Origin: Terriglobia bacterium
GTDB taxonomy: Bacteria > Acidobacteriota > Terriglobia > JAIQFV01
Length of the DNA stretch: 64,000 bases
Reading direction: 5' to 3'
Assembly (NCBI GenBank): GCA_020072965.1
Contig: JAIQFY010000010.1
Span: 36,018 to 100,017, forward strand
A program made the translations under genes and the position numbers. Below the pieces are notes generated by a model. The model did no database searches. It was given only the letters and a program-made list of their open reading frames with translations, and had not been told where the DNA came from. Positions 1 to 6,637 of the stretch are shown one piece after another. The first letter of the stretch is position 1; each line of letters starts with the position of its first letter.

Positions 1-1191
1 GCTCTTGACCTCAGTAGCTCTCAGGCCGCTCTTAATTTCCACCCGGGAGCCCGGCACAAGACGGAGCTGGCCGTCAGTGACGACCGACTCGCCGACTTGC
101 AGCCCTTTCTCGATGACGGTGTCGGCATCCAAGGCCGCACCCACCACCACGGGGCGCGACTCGACAGTTCGATCCGGCTTTACAACGAAAACAAACTGTC
201 CTTCCTGGCCCGTTTGGATCGCCCGAGTGGGAACGATTACTGCATTGGGCCTTGCACTCAGGGTCAAGACCACATTGACGAACTGGCCCGGCCACAGGCG
301 ACGGCGCGAGTTGGGAAAGGTCCCCTTGAGGAGGATAGTCCCTGTGTTGCTGTCCACGGTGTTGTTCACAAACGTGAGGACCCCTGGTTCCGGTGATCCC
401 TCATCATTGGGGATGACACCCTTGACCCCCAGCTTTCCCGCTGCCATGTGTTTCTTGATGTCCGGCAAAAACTGCTCCGGGACCGAAAAATCTACATAAA
501 TCGGGGTAACCTGATTGATCACGACCATTGATAGGGTGTCATTGGCCTTGACGACGTTTCCTTGATGAATGAGGAGACTTCCGGTTCGCCCGTCGAGGGG
601 AGAATAAATGGAACAGTAAGAAAGCTGAACCTTGGAGTTTTCAACGGCGGCCTTATCGGCCCGGATGGCCTCCTCCAAGGTGTCATAGCTGCTTTGATAC
701 TGGTCGGCCAGTTGTTTGGGGACTATTCCCTGCTGATATAAATTTGCGTACCGTTGAGCCTGATCTGAAGTGTACTTGACCTGGGCCTGGTCCCGGGCCA
801 GATTGGCCTCCGCCTGGTTCAATGCAGCCGCGTAGGACCGTGAATCAATGGAGAAGAGAAGTTCCCCTTTCTTCACATCCTGACCCTCGACAAAATTGAC
901 CCGCGTGATCTCGCCATTCACCATCGCCTTCACGGCGACCGTGGAAAAAGCCTCACCGGTGCCGATGGCGCGAATCTCAACAGGAACTGTCTTCTGAACC
1001 ACAGCAGCCACCATGACTGGAACGGCACTCCGCATCTGAGGATCCGGCACCTTCCCGGGAGCGCTCTTGCCCGAACAACCGGAAAGCAAAGCAACACTCA
1101 AAAAAACGGAAGCCAGGGACCCAACGACCGGGTTCCAGCGTCTCGCCGAGTTCTTCACCCTAGGATGATTGCAAGGATAATGTTCCTTCAA
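1..1191 (-). CDS. RND efflux periplasmic adaptor (membrane fusion protein), partial
   Basis: This is the membrane-fusion adaptor that would link an inner-membrane RND pump to an outer-membrane channel. The frame is open from 1191 to the window edge (397 codons), so only a few C-terminal residues should be missing. The TTG start at 1191 was chosen because AGGAG lies 7 bases upstream; a GTG at 1158 is the alternative. The N-terminus is a lipoprotein signal ending L-S-G-C (Cys39). After it come the usual adaptor features: a strand ending IRAIGTGE, a lipoyl-type segment (GEITRVNFVEGQDVKKGE), then a coiled-coil hairpin region. It follows the TetR gene on the same strand, which suggests local repression of the pump; the RND pump gene itself would lie outside the window. 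Family assignment is firm, substrate unknown. Confidence 0.88.
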   Translation of the reverse strand, partial: MKEHYPCNHPRVKNSARRWNPVVGSLASVFLSVALLSGCSGKSAPGKVPDPQMRSAVPVMVAAVVQKTVPVEIRAIGTGEAFSTVAVKAMVNGEITRVNFVEGQDVKKGELLFSIDSRSYAAALNQAEANLARDQAQVKYTSDQAQRYANLYQQGIVPKQLADQYQSSYDTLEEAIRADKAAVENSKVQLSYCSIYSPLDGRTGSLLIHQGNVVKANDTLSMVVINQVTPIYVDFSVPEQFLPDIKKHMAAGKLGVKGVIPNDEGSPEPGVLTFVNNTVDSNTGTILLKGTFPNSRRRLWPGQFVNVVLTLSARPNAVIVPTRAIQTGQEGQFVFVVKPDRTVESRPVVVGAALDADTVIEKGLQVGESVVTDGQLRLVPGSRVEIKSGLRATEVKS

Positions 1192-1440
1192 AAGATTTCT
1201 CCTGGTTTAGATTCCCGGGGAACCGCCTTATGACCATGCCGGCTCTCCCCCCACCTAATAATCAACCACTCCTAAAGCGCCAGGCGAGCCCGGTCGCCCT
1301 TCTCGGTCGCAGTACAACTTTAACATCGCCTGATACCCTTCTTCAAATCCTCCGGCAAATTCAGACACGAGGGACGCCCTGCAAAGCGACGGCGTTACGA
1401 GAGACTGCTTTGTAATGACTTGCACCAATGCGGATCCAAT

Positions 1441-2100
1441 TCATCGTCGTTTCGCTCTTCCATCCGGTTTGAGAGGTGCCCCCGCTCGAGCTTGCATTCC
1501 CTGCAACCAAATATCAGTCAAAACGTCGCTCACCTGCTTGCGATCAAATTTCTGATAGTGCTTGCCGCCGAAAAGTTCCTGAATCAAGAAGTGATAGATC
1601 ACCATCCCCAGGAACCCGCGGGCGGCCAGAAGCGGATCCACCCGCCGAAACCTCTTTTCCTGGATGCGCCTGCGAATGTGCGCCGCCAGGGCTTCATAGT
1701 TCTCCGCCACATAGGTCCGGAAGAAGCGGTGTGACAACCGGTGATTTTCCAGGGCCGTAAAGAGGAGGAGCCGACTCAAGGTGGAATCCTCGGTGTTGCG
1801 GCGTAAAATGTCCTCGGCAATTGAGGCAAAGATGACGCGGTCGTTCTCGCTCGAGTGGAGCGCTGCTGCCAGTTTTTCACGCTTCCCAGCCGTCTGACAC
1901 TTGCTATCAATGACAGCCCAGTAGAGGTCCTCCTTGCGTGGAAAATGTCGGAAGATGATGGCTTCATTCACTCCGGCCCGCTCCGCAATCTGCCGCGTGG
2001 TCGTGCCCTCGAACCCCTGGAGTGCAAAAAGGGCCATGGCCACCCGCATGATTTGCTGACGGCGGTCCGCAGAAGCGATCCGACTCGATGTGTGTGCCAT
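1441..2100 (-). CDS. TetR/AcrR family transcriptional regulator
   Basis: A 219-residue repressor of the usual TetR length. Residues about 15-60 form the N-terminal helix-turn-helix (QQIMRVAMALFALQG ... TTTRQIAERAGVNEAIIFRHF), and the rest is the helical ligand-binding half, which is not conserved enough to name a ligand. The ATG is fixed by an in-frame stop five codons upstream. There is no clear Shine-Dalgarno; instead a palindrome directly abuts the ATG (2101-2118), a probable autoregulatory operator. The efflux adaptor begins about 250 bases downstream on the same strand, the standard arrangement for a drug-responsive pump repressor. Confidence 0.92.
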   Translation of the reverse strand: MAHTSSRIASADRRQQIMRVAMALFALQGFEGTTTRQIAERAGVNEAIIFRHFPRKEDLYWAVIDSKCQTAGKREKLAAALHSSENDRVIFASIAEDILRRNTEDSTLSRLLLFTALENHRLSHRFFRTYVAENYEALAAHIRRRIQEKRFRRVDPLLAARGFLGMVIYHFLIQELFGGKHYQKFDRKQVSDVLTDIWLQGMQARAGAPLKPDGRAKRR

Positions 2101-2118
2101 AGTAAGTAATCACTTACT
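2101..2118 (-). promoter_or_regulatory. Palindromic TetR-type operator at the tetR start
   Basis: AGTAAGT and ACTTACT (7-bp perfect arms, 4-bp spacer AATC) end one base before the ATG of the TetR gene. Size and arrangement fit a TetR dimer site. Binding here would cover the ribosome-binding region and any promoter just upstream. The motif and its position are read directly from the sequence; the regulator-site link is inferred. Confidence 0.6.
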
Positions 2119-2362
2119 TTGTACCTGTCGGTGAGGGTTGTCAACGAGAAGTGCGCGAATTCCAAGGAAAGAGAAACATCTCACAAGCTGGGAACGAGAA
2201 GCAGGGCATCCTCTTTCACCAAGGGCTGCGAGGAACAACCGGAAAATTCAGACTTCTCTCCTGGGGGGCCAGGTGAGTGAGATCGGAAAGGCGGTGGGTA
2301 CACGGTCAAGAGGAATCCAATCGTGGAGTCGGGGGGATGTCCTGTCGACATCGCGGGTTTTC

Positions 2363-3013
2363 TTAACTCTTCCGGGGCAATACGTAAAACATCACTGCAA
2401 AATAATGACACGCGCTTCCCGCCAGGACGAAGAGATGCCAGATGGCGTGGTTGTAAGGAATCCTCTTCCAAACATAGAAGAGGATCCCGGCCGTGTAAAT
2501 CAAGCCTCCCAGGACGAGCAGCCGGACTCCGCCCATTGGAATCATCGCCAGCATGGGTTTTATGGCGACAATCGCCATCCATCCCATCAACAAATAAATT
2601 GACACCGAGGTGACCTTGAAGTGATCCACGAAGAAGATCTTGAAGACAATCCCAAAGATCGAGAGCCCCCAGACGATGCCGAACAGGGTCCATCCCCACC
2701 CCCCATGAAGGAGAACCAGGGTAAAGGGGGTGTAGGTCCCGGCGATAAGGAGGTAGATGGAACAATGATCGATGATCTTAAGGGCGTGTTTTATGCGAGG
2801 GGATTGAACGCTGTGATAAAGGGTAGAAGCGGCATAAAGCCCCACGAGCGTGACCCCATAAATTCCGCAACTCAAAATATGCAGCCGGGACCCATGAATA
2901 AACGCCAGCGCCACCAGCACGCTCAACCCTGCCAGGCTTAGTGCCAACCCGATGCCATGCGTCAGAGCGCTGGCAACGTCTTCAGCGGTCAAAGTTCTCA
3001 TCGTCCGCATCAT
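2363..3013 (-). CDS. Hemolysin III / PAQR family membrane protein
   Basis: A 216-residue polytopic inner-membrane protein of the hemolysin III (YqfA/PAQR) family. About seven hydrophobic segments are visible. Family hallmarks are the early ALTHGIGLALSLAG segment, STLYHSV, DHCSIYLLIAGTYTPF, and the late H-x3-H motif in IWHLFVLAGSACHYFAV, whose His residues with the Asp and early His form the presumed metal site of the family. Haemolytic activity is mostly historical; bacterial members are better described as membrane-stress or lipid-related proteins of uncertain function. Two ATGs in a row begin it and a third follows at 3001, so the exact start is uncertain. It lies outside the cassette-like array that begins about 200 bases upstream. 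Confidence 0.9.
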   Translation of the reverse strand: MMRTMRTLTAEDVASALTHGIGLALSLAGLSVLVALAFIHGSRLHILSCGIYGVTLVGLYAASTLYHSVQSPRIKHALKIIDHCSIYLLIAGTYTPFTLVLLHGGWGWTLFGIVWGLSIFGIVFKIFFVDHFKVTSVSIYLLMGWMAIVAIKPMLAMIPMGGVRLLVLGGLIYTAGILFYVWKRIPYNHAIWHLFVLAGSACHYFAVMFYVLPRKS

Positions 3014-3053
3014 GTTCTAAAGATCCCCGTCCCGAAAGCTAGTCTCAGTCAGT

Positions 3054-3091
3054 GCTCCCTTACAAGGGAGCGAGAAACGGAATTCTCCGTT
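3054..3091. repeat. Two adjacent small hairpins upstream of the hemolysin III gene
   Basis: GCTCCCTT/AAGGGAGC with a 2-base loop (3054-3071) is followed at once by AACGGA/TCCGTT with a 4-base loop (3076-3091). They sit 40-80 bases upstream of the 3013 start, so a regulatory role is possible. No T-run follows on either strand, so an intrinsic terminator is unlikely. Confidence 0.4.
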
Positions 3092-3209
3092 CGCTGCATC
3101 CTGATAGGAGAAAAGCGGTCCTGAGGATTCTAATGGAAGCCGGATTGAGATGTAAACCGCAATCTTTGTCGAAGGAGCCGGGGAAATCAATTAGTTCTGC
3201 ACATGGTGT

Positions 3210-3348
3210 GGTCAGACCGGGACATTGGACAAATGGGGATAACTGGAACAATGCCTATCAAATCTGGACACTGTGAAGATGTCACAAATCGGGGCGATGA
3301 ATGCAGCTTGGTCTATGCGATGCTCAATTGTCCAATGTCGGTCTGACC
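3210..3348. repeat. Imperfect inverted repeat bounding about 90 bp, MITE-like
   Basis: The segment at 3210-3234 (GGTCAGACC..GACATTGGACAAAT) recurs in inverted form at 3327-3348, with a 2-base gap and one further extra base. The 92-bp interior holds no ORF. Gene-free region 3014-3361 otherwise contains only the two small hairpins at 3054-3091. The structure could be a small non-autonomous element or a remnant at the distal end of the cassette array. It lacks the AAC...GTT boxes of an attC site. Confidence 0.4.
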
Positions 3349-3361
3349 CTGGTTATTACCG

Positions 3362-3739
3362 CTACCCATACGTTCTGATCTCGAGGAGATGCTTGCTGGG
3401 ATCGTTGAAATATATGGTAGGCGCCATACCCCGCGCACCGGTCTCCTCCCCAGGGCCAGCATTCGATCCGACCGAATCGAACGTAGAACCAAACTCGATC
3501 CCAGCCGATTTGATTCGATTGAAGATCTGTTCGAACTCCTTCCGAGATACGGAAAACGCATAGTGCTCGAATCCGGGTGTCCCCCAAGGAGCGAACTGGA
3601 TCTGAAAATCGGGACTCACTCTCACGACAGTGAAAGGTCCATCCGTACCCTCAACCGCGAATCCCAGAATCGATGAGTAGAACTCAACGCTGGCCTTTAG
3701 ATCGTTGACCTTGATGATGATGTGATCAAGGGTTGGCAT
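3362..3739 (-). CDS. VOC (glyoxalase/bleomycin-resistance fold) protein, cassette gene 5
   Basis: A 125-residue single-domain vicinal-oxygen-chelate protein, the usual length for this fold. The start MPTLDHIIIKVNDLKASVEFYSSILGF and the C-terminal pattern YFNDPSKHLLEIRTYG give the two beta-alpha-beta-beta-beta modules; the early His and late Glu are in metal-ligand positions. Substrate cannot be named. The ATG has a strong AGGAGG 10 bases upstream, which sits right after the R' box of the attC-like site at 3759-3822. This gives the compact layout of an integron cassette: own ribosome site, one gene, attC. It is the last recognisable gene of the array in transcription order. Confidence 0.88.
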   Translation of the reverse strand: MPTLDHIIIKVNDLKASVEFYSSILGFAVEGTDGPFTVVRVSPDFQIQFAPWGTPGFEHYAFSVSRKEFEQIFNRIKSAGIEFGSTFDSVGSNAGPGEETGARGMAPTIYFNDPSKHLLEIRTYG

Positions 3740-3758
3740 GCCTAGACACCTCCTCGTC

Positions 3759-3822
3759 GCCTAAAGTTCAAATTGAGGGGCAGCCCGCTGTTGGGCTGTC
3801 CCGCTCGAATGCAGGGTTAGGC
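3759..3822 (-). other. attC-like recombination site (a)
   Basis: In gene sense it runs from an R'' box GCCTAAC (3822-3816) to an R' box TTTAGGC (3765-3759). The R' differs from consensus GTTRRRY only in its first base. Between them a stem is formed by GACAGCCC and GGGCTG around a small loop. It lies between the stop of the membrane-protein gene (3853) and the start of the VOC gene (3739). The altered G next to the crossover point suggests this copy may be impaired. Confidence 0.6.
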
Positions 3823-3852
3823 GATAGCGCCTCGAATCATGGTTGGAGTGGT

Positions 3853-4482
3853 TCATTTTGGCGCATGTCCACCGCGTCTCAATAGCGGCCATATATTTAG
3901 CAAGAGAGAGACGGCGAATGCGGGTAAGGCTACGGCGAAGTTTCGGATGGCCGTTTCGTTTTGGACAACCAGCGCCTTGATGCGAATCGCCTCTACACCG
4001 TGCCGAATCTCAATATCGGAGCCCGAATTCAAGATGGCATCTATGGGTACTGATGTCACTAAGTAGGCGAAGTATGCAATTGGAGCGATGGCAAGAAAGT
4101 GAATGATGGCGTAGGCGAACAAGCCGAGCGACTCAGCGATCAGTACTGGGGTGCCAAGTAATTGACGAAGCTCCGATGATTTACTGTTTGGATCAAGAGC
4201 CACGCTCATGCTGCCAAAGAGGATTATGAACATAGAGAGGTTTCCCCTGAGGAATATAAGCGGATCCGGTGATGTAAGCTCCCGTTGCAGCCCGTCGAAT
4301 TCCTTGAAGACGCCAGAACTGGACAACAGGCCGAATAGTAATGTGTAGACCGCTACTAGCTTAAGCAGCCCCGCTATCTTGTCTCTCACCGGCAAACGAG
4401 GCCTGATCGCTATGAGCCATAAAACAAAGGCGACCAGCCCCATGTAGAGGACAACAGTGAGAATTGATACTAGAGCCCTCAC
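3853..4482 (-). CDS. Unknown polytopic membrane protein, cassette gene 4
   Basis: A 209-residue protein I do not recognise. Hydrophobic segments lie at about residues 5-25, 40-57, 80-95, 118-145 and 182-198, so a four- or five-pass inner-membrane protein is likely. The middle carries soluble stretches (GVFKEFDGLQRELTSPDP; DPNSKSSELRQLL). It starts with GTG at 4482 behind AGGAGG (4 bases apart), itself just after the R' box GTTAGGC of attC-like site b. Base composition is visibly lower in GC than the flanking chromosomal genes, as is common for cassette genes. Function unknown. Confidence 0.72.
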   Translation of the reverse strand: MRALVSILTVVLYMGLVAFVLWLIAIRPRLPVRDKIAGLLKLVAVYTLLFGLLSSSGVFKEFDGLQRELTSPDPLIFLRGNLSMFIILFGSMSVALDPNSKSSELRQLLGTPVLIAESLGLFAYAIIHFLAIAPIAYFAYLVTSVPIDAILNSGSDIEIRHGVEAIRIKALVVQNETAIRNFAVALPAFAVSLLLNIWPLLRRGGHAPK

Positions 4483-4496
4483 AAGAACCTCCTATC

Positions 4497-4566
4497 GCCT
4501 AACGTTGCGCTTCAGTTTCGTTTTGCCCGCCGCGGGCGAAGCGTAAACAGGAAGCGATGGTTGGGG
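4497..4566 (-). other. attC-like recombination site (b)
   Basis: Gene-sense R'' is CCCCAAC (4566-4560, first base off consensus) and R' is a perfect GTTAGGC (4503-4497). Inner arms CATCGCTTC and GAAGCG pair, and the tip is a GCCCGC/GCGGGC stem. The site starts 2 bases after the stop codon at 4569 and ends 14 bases before the next gene's GTG, a spacing typical of cassette junctions. Confidence 0.7.
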
Positions 4567-4568
4567 TA

Positions 4569-5156
4569 CTACTTCTTCCTCTTTTTGAGCAACTTGTTTG
4601 CCTCATCGACAGTAAGTTCTTTGAATTCAAGCTTCGAATAGATGGCCTTTTTGGATTTTCTGTTGTCGTTGCAGAGAACACCTAGCTTGAGAGTGCCGCC
4701 CCACGAGTAGTATGAACCCCGTTTGCTTTTCCCGACCCAGTAGGCAGCCTTGTCTCCAGATACAACCAAGTACAGCTCGTATGACTTGCCATCTTGAGGA
4801 AAGAGAGTGGATAGTTGGAATCCACCCGCGAAACCAAAGCCCAATTCCCTGATATTCCAAGGGGTCACAATCACGGTCATAGAAAATGCCTGTTTCCTTG
4901 GAAGGACTTCTTTAAAAGTGGCATATCCTCTTATCTGAGGCAACACCTCTGTGAATACCAGTGTGTTGTATGTTGCGCTCCAAGAATCTTCGGGCACAAA
5001 CGAGAATCTGGATATATTCTCGACGCTCAGGAAATCGATCGTTTCGGGTTGACCCTGTTGTCCCTGGGATGGGCCCGACTTCTGAAGCGTCTGAGAGAAC
5101 GTCGACGACGAGATGCTGATCAGCAGGACCACGGCAAGAATCTTCACCCTATTCAT
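4569..5156 (-). CDS. Unknown exported protein, cassette gene 3
   Basis: A 195-residue protein of unknown function. The start at 5156 (MNRVKILAVVLLISISSSTFSQ) was chosen because it gives a clean Sec signal peptide and has AAGGAGG 7 bases upstream; an ATG-like extension to 5222 would run through the attC-like site. The mature part is a mixed polar domain containing SWSATYNTLVFTEVLP, two GFGFAGG/YYSWGG-like aromatic-glycine stretches and a very basic tail (KLLKKRKK). It is probably periplasmic. GC is lower than in neighbouring chromosomal genes. Its stop nearly touches attC-like site b. Confidence 0.7.
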   Translation of the reverse strand: MNRVKILAVVLLISISSSTFSQTLQKSGPSQGQQGQPETIDFLSVENISRFSFVPEDSWSATYNTLVFTEVLPQIRGYATFKEVLPRKQAFSMTVIVTPWNIRELGFGFAGGFQLSTLFPQDGKSYELYLVVSGDKAAYWVGKSKRGSYYSWGGTLKLGVLCNDNRKSKKAIYSKLEFKELTVDEANKLLKKRKK

Positions 5157-5173
5157 TCTTCGCCTCCTTATCT

Positions 5174-5230
5174 GCCCAACACCGGGGATAAGCTGCGTGG
5201 CGACGTTGTACCGCGGGCGCAACGTTGATT
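5174..5230 (-). other. attC-like recombination site (c)
   Basis: Gene-sense R'' is AATCAAC (5230-5224, one mismatch to RYYYAAC) and R' is GTTGGGC (5180-5174, perfect GTTRRRY). The R'-proximal 20 or so bases are identical to those of site d apart from the variable box positions, as expected for attC sites of one lineage. It separates VOC gene 2 from cassette gene 3. Confidence 0.65.
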
Positions 5231-5318
5231 AACTTTCTGATTTCTATCGCTGACGTATGTTGTCTTTAGATTTCACAACTTCGGATTCAATAATTGCGGC
5301 CGTGACGAACCAGCCCGC

Positions 5319-5705
5319 TCATTGGCCTTGAGGCGGCTGCCATAGCTCGACCTTGTTTCCCTCTGGATCCATGACCCAGGCAAACTTCCCATACTCGGAA
5401 TCGTCAATCTTCTCGAGCACATTGCAGCCTTCTTCCTTCAAGACCTTGACCAAGGCGTGGAGGTCTTCCACTCGGTAGTTGACCATGAAGGAAGCAGAGC
5501 TCGGAGCAAAGTGATTACTTTCCTGCGGATCGATTAACCAGGCAGTTGTACCTGCAACCGGCTTGCCCTCGGCGTCGGTCCAATCGAAGGCAGCTCCGCC
5601 CCAGACTTGGACATCGATTCCCAAGTGCCGCTTGTACCAAGCCTGCAGTGATGGAGCGTCTTTGGCCTTGAAGAAGATGCCGCCGATGCCAGTGACTCGT
5701 TTCAT
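5319..5705 (-). CDS. VOC/glyoxalase-like protein, cassette gene 2
   Basis: A 128-residue vicinal-oxygen-chelate domain protein. The N-terminus (KRVTGIGGIFFKAKDAPSLQAWYKRHLGI) and the C-terminal YGKFAWVMDPEGNKVELWQPP are typical of the glyoxalase / bleomycin-resistance superfamily, including the late Glu in the metal-ligand position. Substrate is unknown; small VOC proteins are frequent cargo of integron cassettes. TAGGAGG precedes the ATG by 5 bases. About 45 bases separate the start from the R' box of attC-like site d. Confidence 0.9.
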   Translation of the reverse strand: MKRVTGIGGIFFKAKDAPSLQAWYKRHLGIDVQVWGGAAFDWTDAEGKPVAGTTAWLIDPQESNHFAPSSASFMVNYRVEDLHALVKVLKEEGCNVLEKIDDSEYGKFAWVMDPEGNKVELWQPPQGQ

Positions 5706-5751
5706 GTGACCTCCTATGTGGGATGATAGTGAGAGAAATATTTCTTCTGCG

Positions 5752-5817
5752 ACCTAACACCGGGGATAAGCTGCGAAGCGGTGTCCGCGTCCGAACGCGA
5801 CGGCGCGGGCATGAGGC
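5752..5817 (-). other. attC-like recombination site (d), degenerate R''
   Basis: The R' box GTTAGGT (5758-5752) is perfect and the adjoining arm matches site c. The tip is a GTCGCG/CGCGGAC stem. The distal box reads GCCTCAT (5817-5811), only five of seven consensus positions, so this end is degenerate. It lies 45 bases after the stop of the DUF5655-type gene. Confidence 0.55.
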
Positions 5818-5862
5818 GGCATGTCCATCCTGGCAACCATGCCGCCGAAAGCTTCGTCAGCT

Positions 5863-6318
5863 TCATCCCCTTGTTCGACGGAATCTGGATTGCTCCACCA
5901 GCCCTGCCGTCCGTTCGCCCATGGCGAGGTCGAAAGCTTCACGCAGAAAGGGCATGACGGCGCGCAGGTCCTCTGTGGTTCGGACAAAGGCGACGTGTGA
6001 GACGCGCTTGCCGCTTGGTCCGCTCTTCACGAAGTGCGGTGCGCTCACCTTGCGACCGAGGTGGACCACCACCCGAAGCGCATCCCGCATTACTGTCAGG
6101 TCCGCGAAGATGCGGGTCGTCCGGAATAGCGCATACCGGTCACGCGTGACCACCTCCACATCGCCGAAGCTCCTGACCGTGGTCTCGAGTTTCCGGTAGA
6201 GATCGGCAAGTGCCGGTGGCCTGCCTTTGAGCAGGGTCGTGGCGCTGCCGACCCCGCACGCATGACGTTGGTGTGACCGACGAAACGCCCGACTACACCG
6301 GGGACATGCCCAAGTCAT
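5863..6318 (-). CDS. DUF5655-type protein with N-terminal zinc-ribbon-like motif, cassette gene 1
   Basis: A 151-residue protein. Residues 1-20 contain W-x-C-P-x-C-x-R-x-F...H-x-C, a small zinc-binding-like motif, followed by a domain of the DUF5655 type (DLYRKLETTVRSFGDVEV ... FADLTVMRDALRVVVHLGRKV). This domain is common in cassettes and mobile regions and has no established activity. AGAAGGACG lies just upstream of the ATG. The ATG overlaps the stop of a 27-codon ORF by ATGA, so translation may be coupled. It is the first gene after the large attC-like site e. Confidence 0.8.
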   Translation of the reverse strand: MTWACPRCSRAFRRSHQRHACGVGSATTLLKGRPPALADLYRKLETTVRSFGDVEVVTRDRYALFRTTRIFADLTVMRDALRVVVHLGRKVSAPHFVKSGPSGKRVSHVAFVRTTEDLRAVMPFLREAFDLAMGERTAGLVEQSRFRRTRG

Positions 6319-6398
6319 AACGTCCTTCTACACGGCGTTGCCGCGAGGATCTTCAACTCCACTTCTTCCCGTCGAACATTGAATGGATTGATCCGCAT
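6315..6398 (-). CDS. Short ORF overlapping the DUF5655-type gene start
   Basis: A 27-codon frame (MRINPFNVRREEVELKILAA...) between attC-like site e and the DUF5655-type gene. Its TGA overlaps the next ATG by 4 bases, and GCAGGAT precedes it with poor spacing. It may be a leader peptide, a cassette gene remnant or chance. Only position and overlap support it. Confidence 0.25.
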   Translation of the reverse strand: MRINPFNVRREEVELKILAATPCRRTL

Positions 6399-6425
6399 AT
6401 CCTGCGGAAAATTGGTATTCGATCC

Positions 6426-6522
6426 GCCTAACACGCCGATGATTCGGCGAATACTACTGCGATAAGCTTTTCAACATCGCGCACTTGCGACCCTTGTTGC
6501 TTTTTATCGTGGCGTGTTAGGC
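6426..6522 (-). other. Large attC-like recombination site (e)
   Basis: Gene-sense R'' is GCCTAAC (6522-6516) and R' is GTTAGGC (6432-6426), both perfect consensus. The outer arms extend to a 19-bp perfect inverted repeat (6419-6437 with 6511-6529). At 97 bp it is longer than the other four sites, approaching the size of Vibrio-type repeats. It lies between the DUF4173 gene and the DUF5655-type gene; the rest of the gene-free stretch 6319-6637 shows only the short ORF at 6315-6398. No attI or integrase gene is seen on either side. Confidence 0.72.
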
Positions 6523-6637
6523 GGATCGATATAACATCCTGTTGCTCCATTTCATAGCTAATCGAACAGGTCGCATACTCCCTATGTTAGGGCCGGTCTC
6601 AAAAAAAGGACAAGTTGAATTTTAAAATATGGTCGGG

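Noticed and set aside
3210-3348. A sixth attC site after the last cassette gene
   Set aside because: The inverted repeat lacks AAC and GTT boxes and its arms do not match the other sites.
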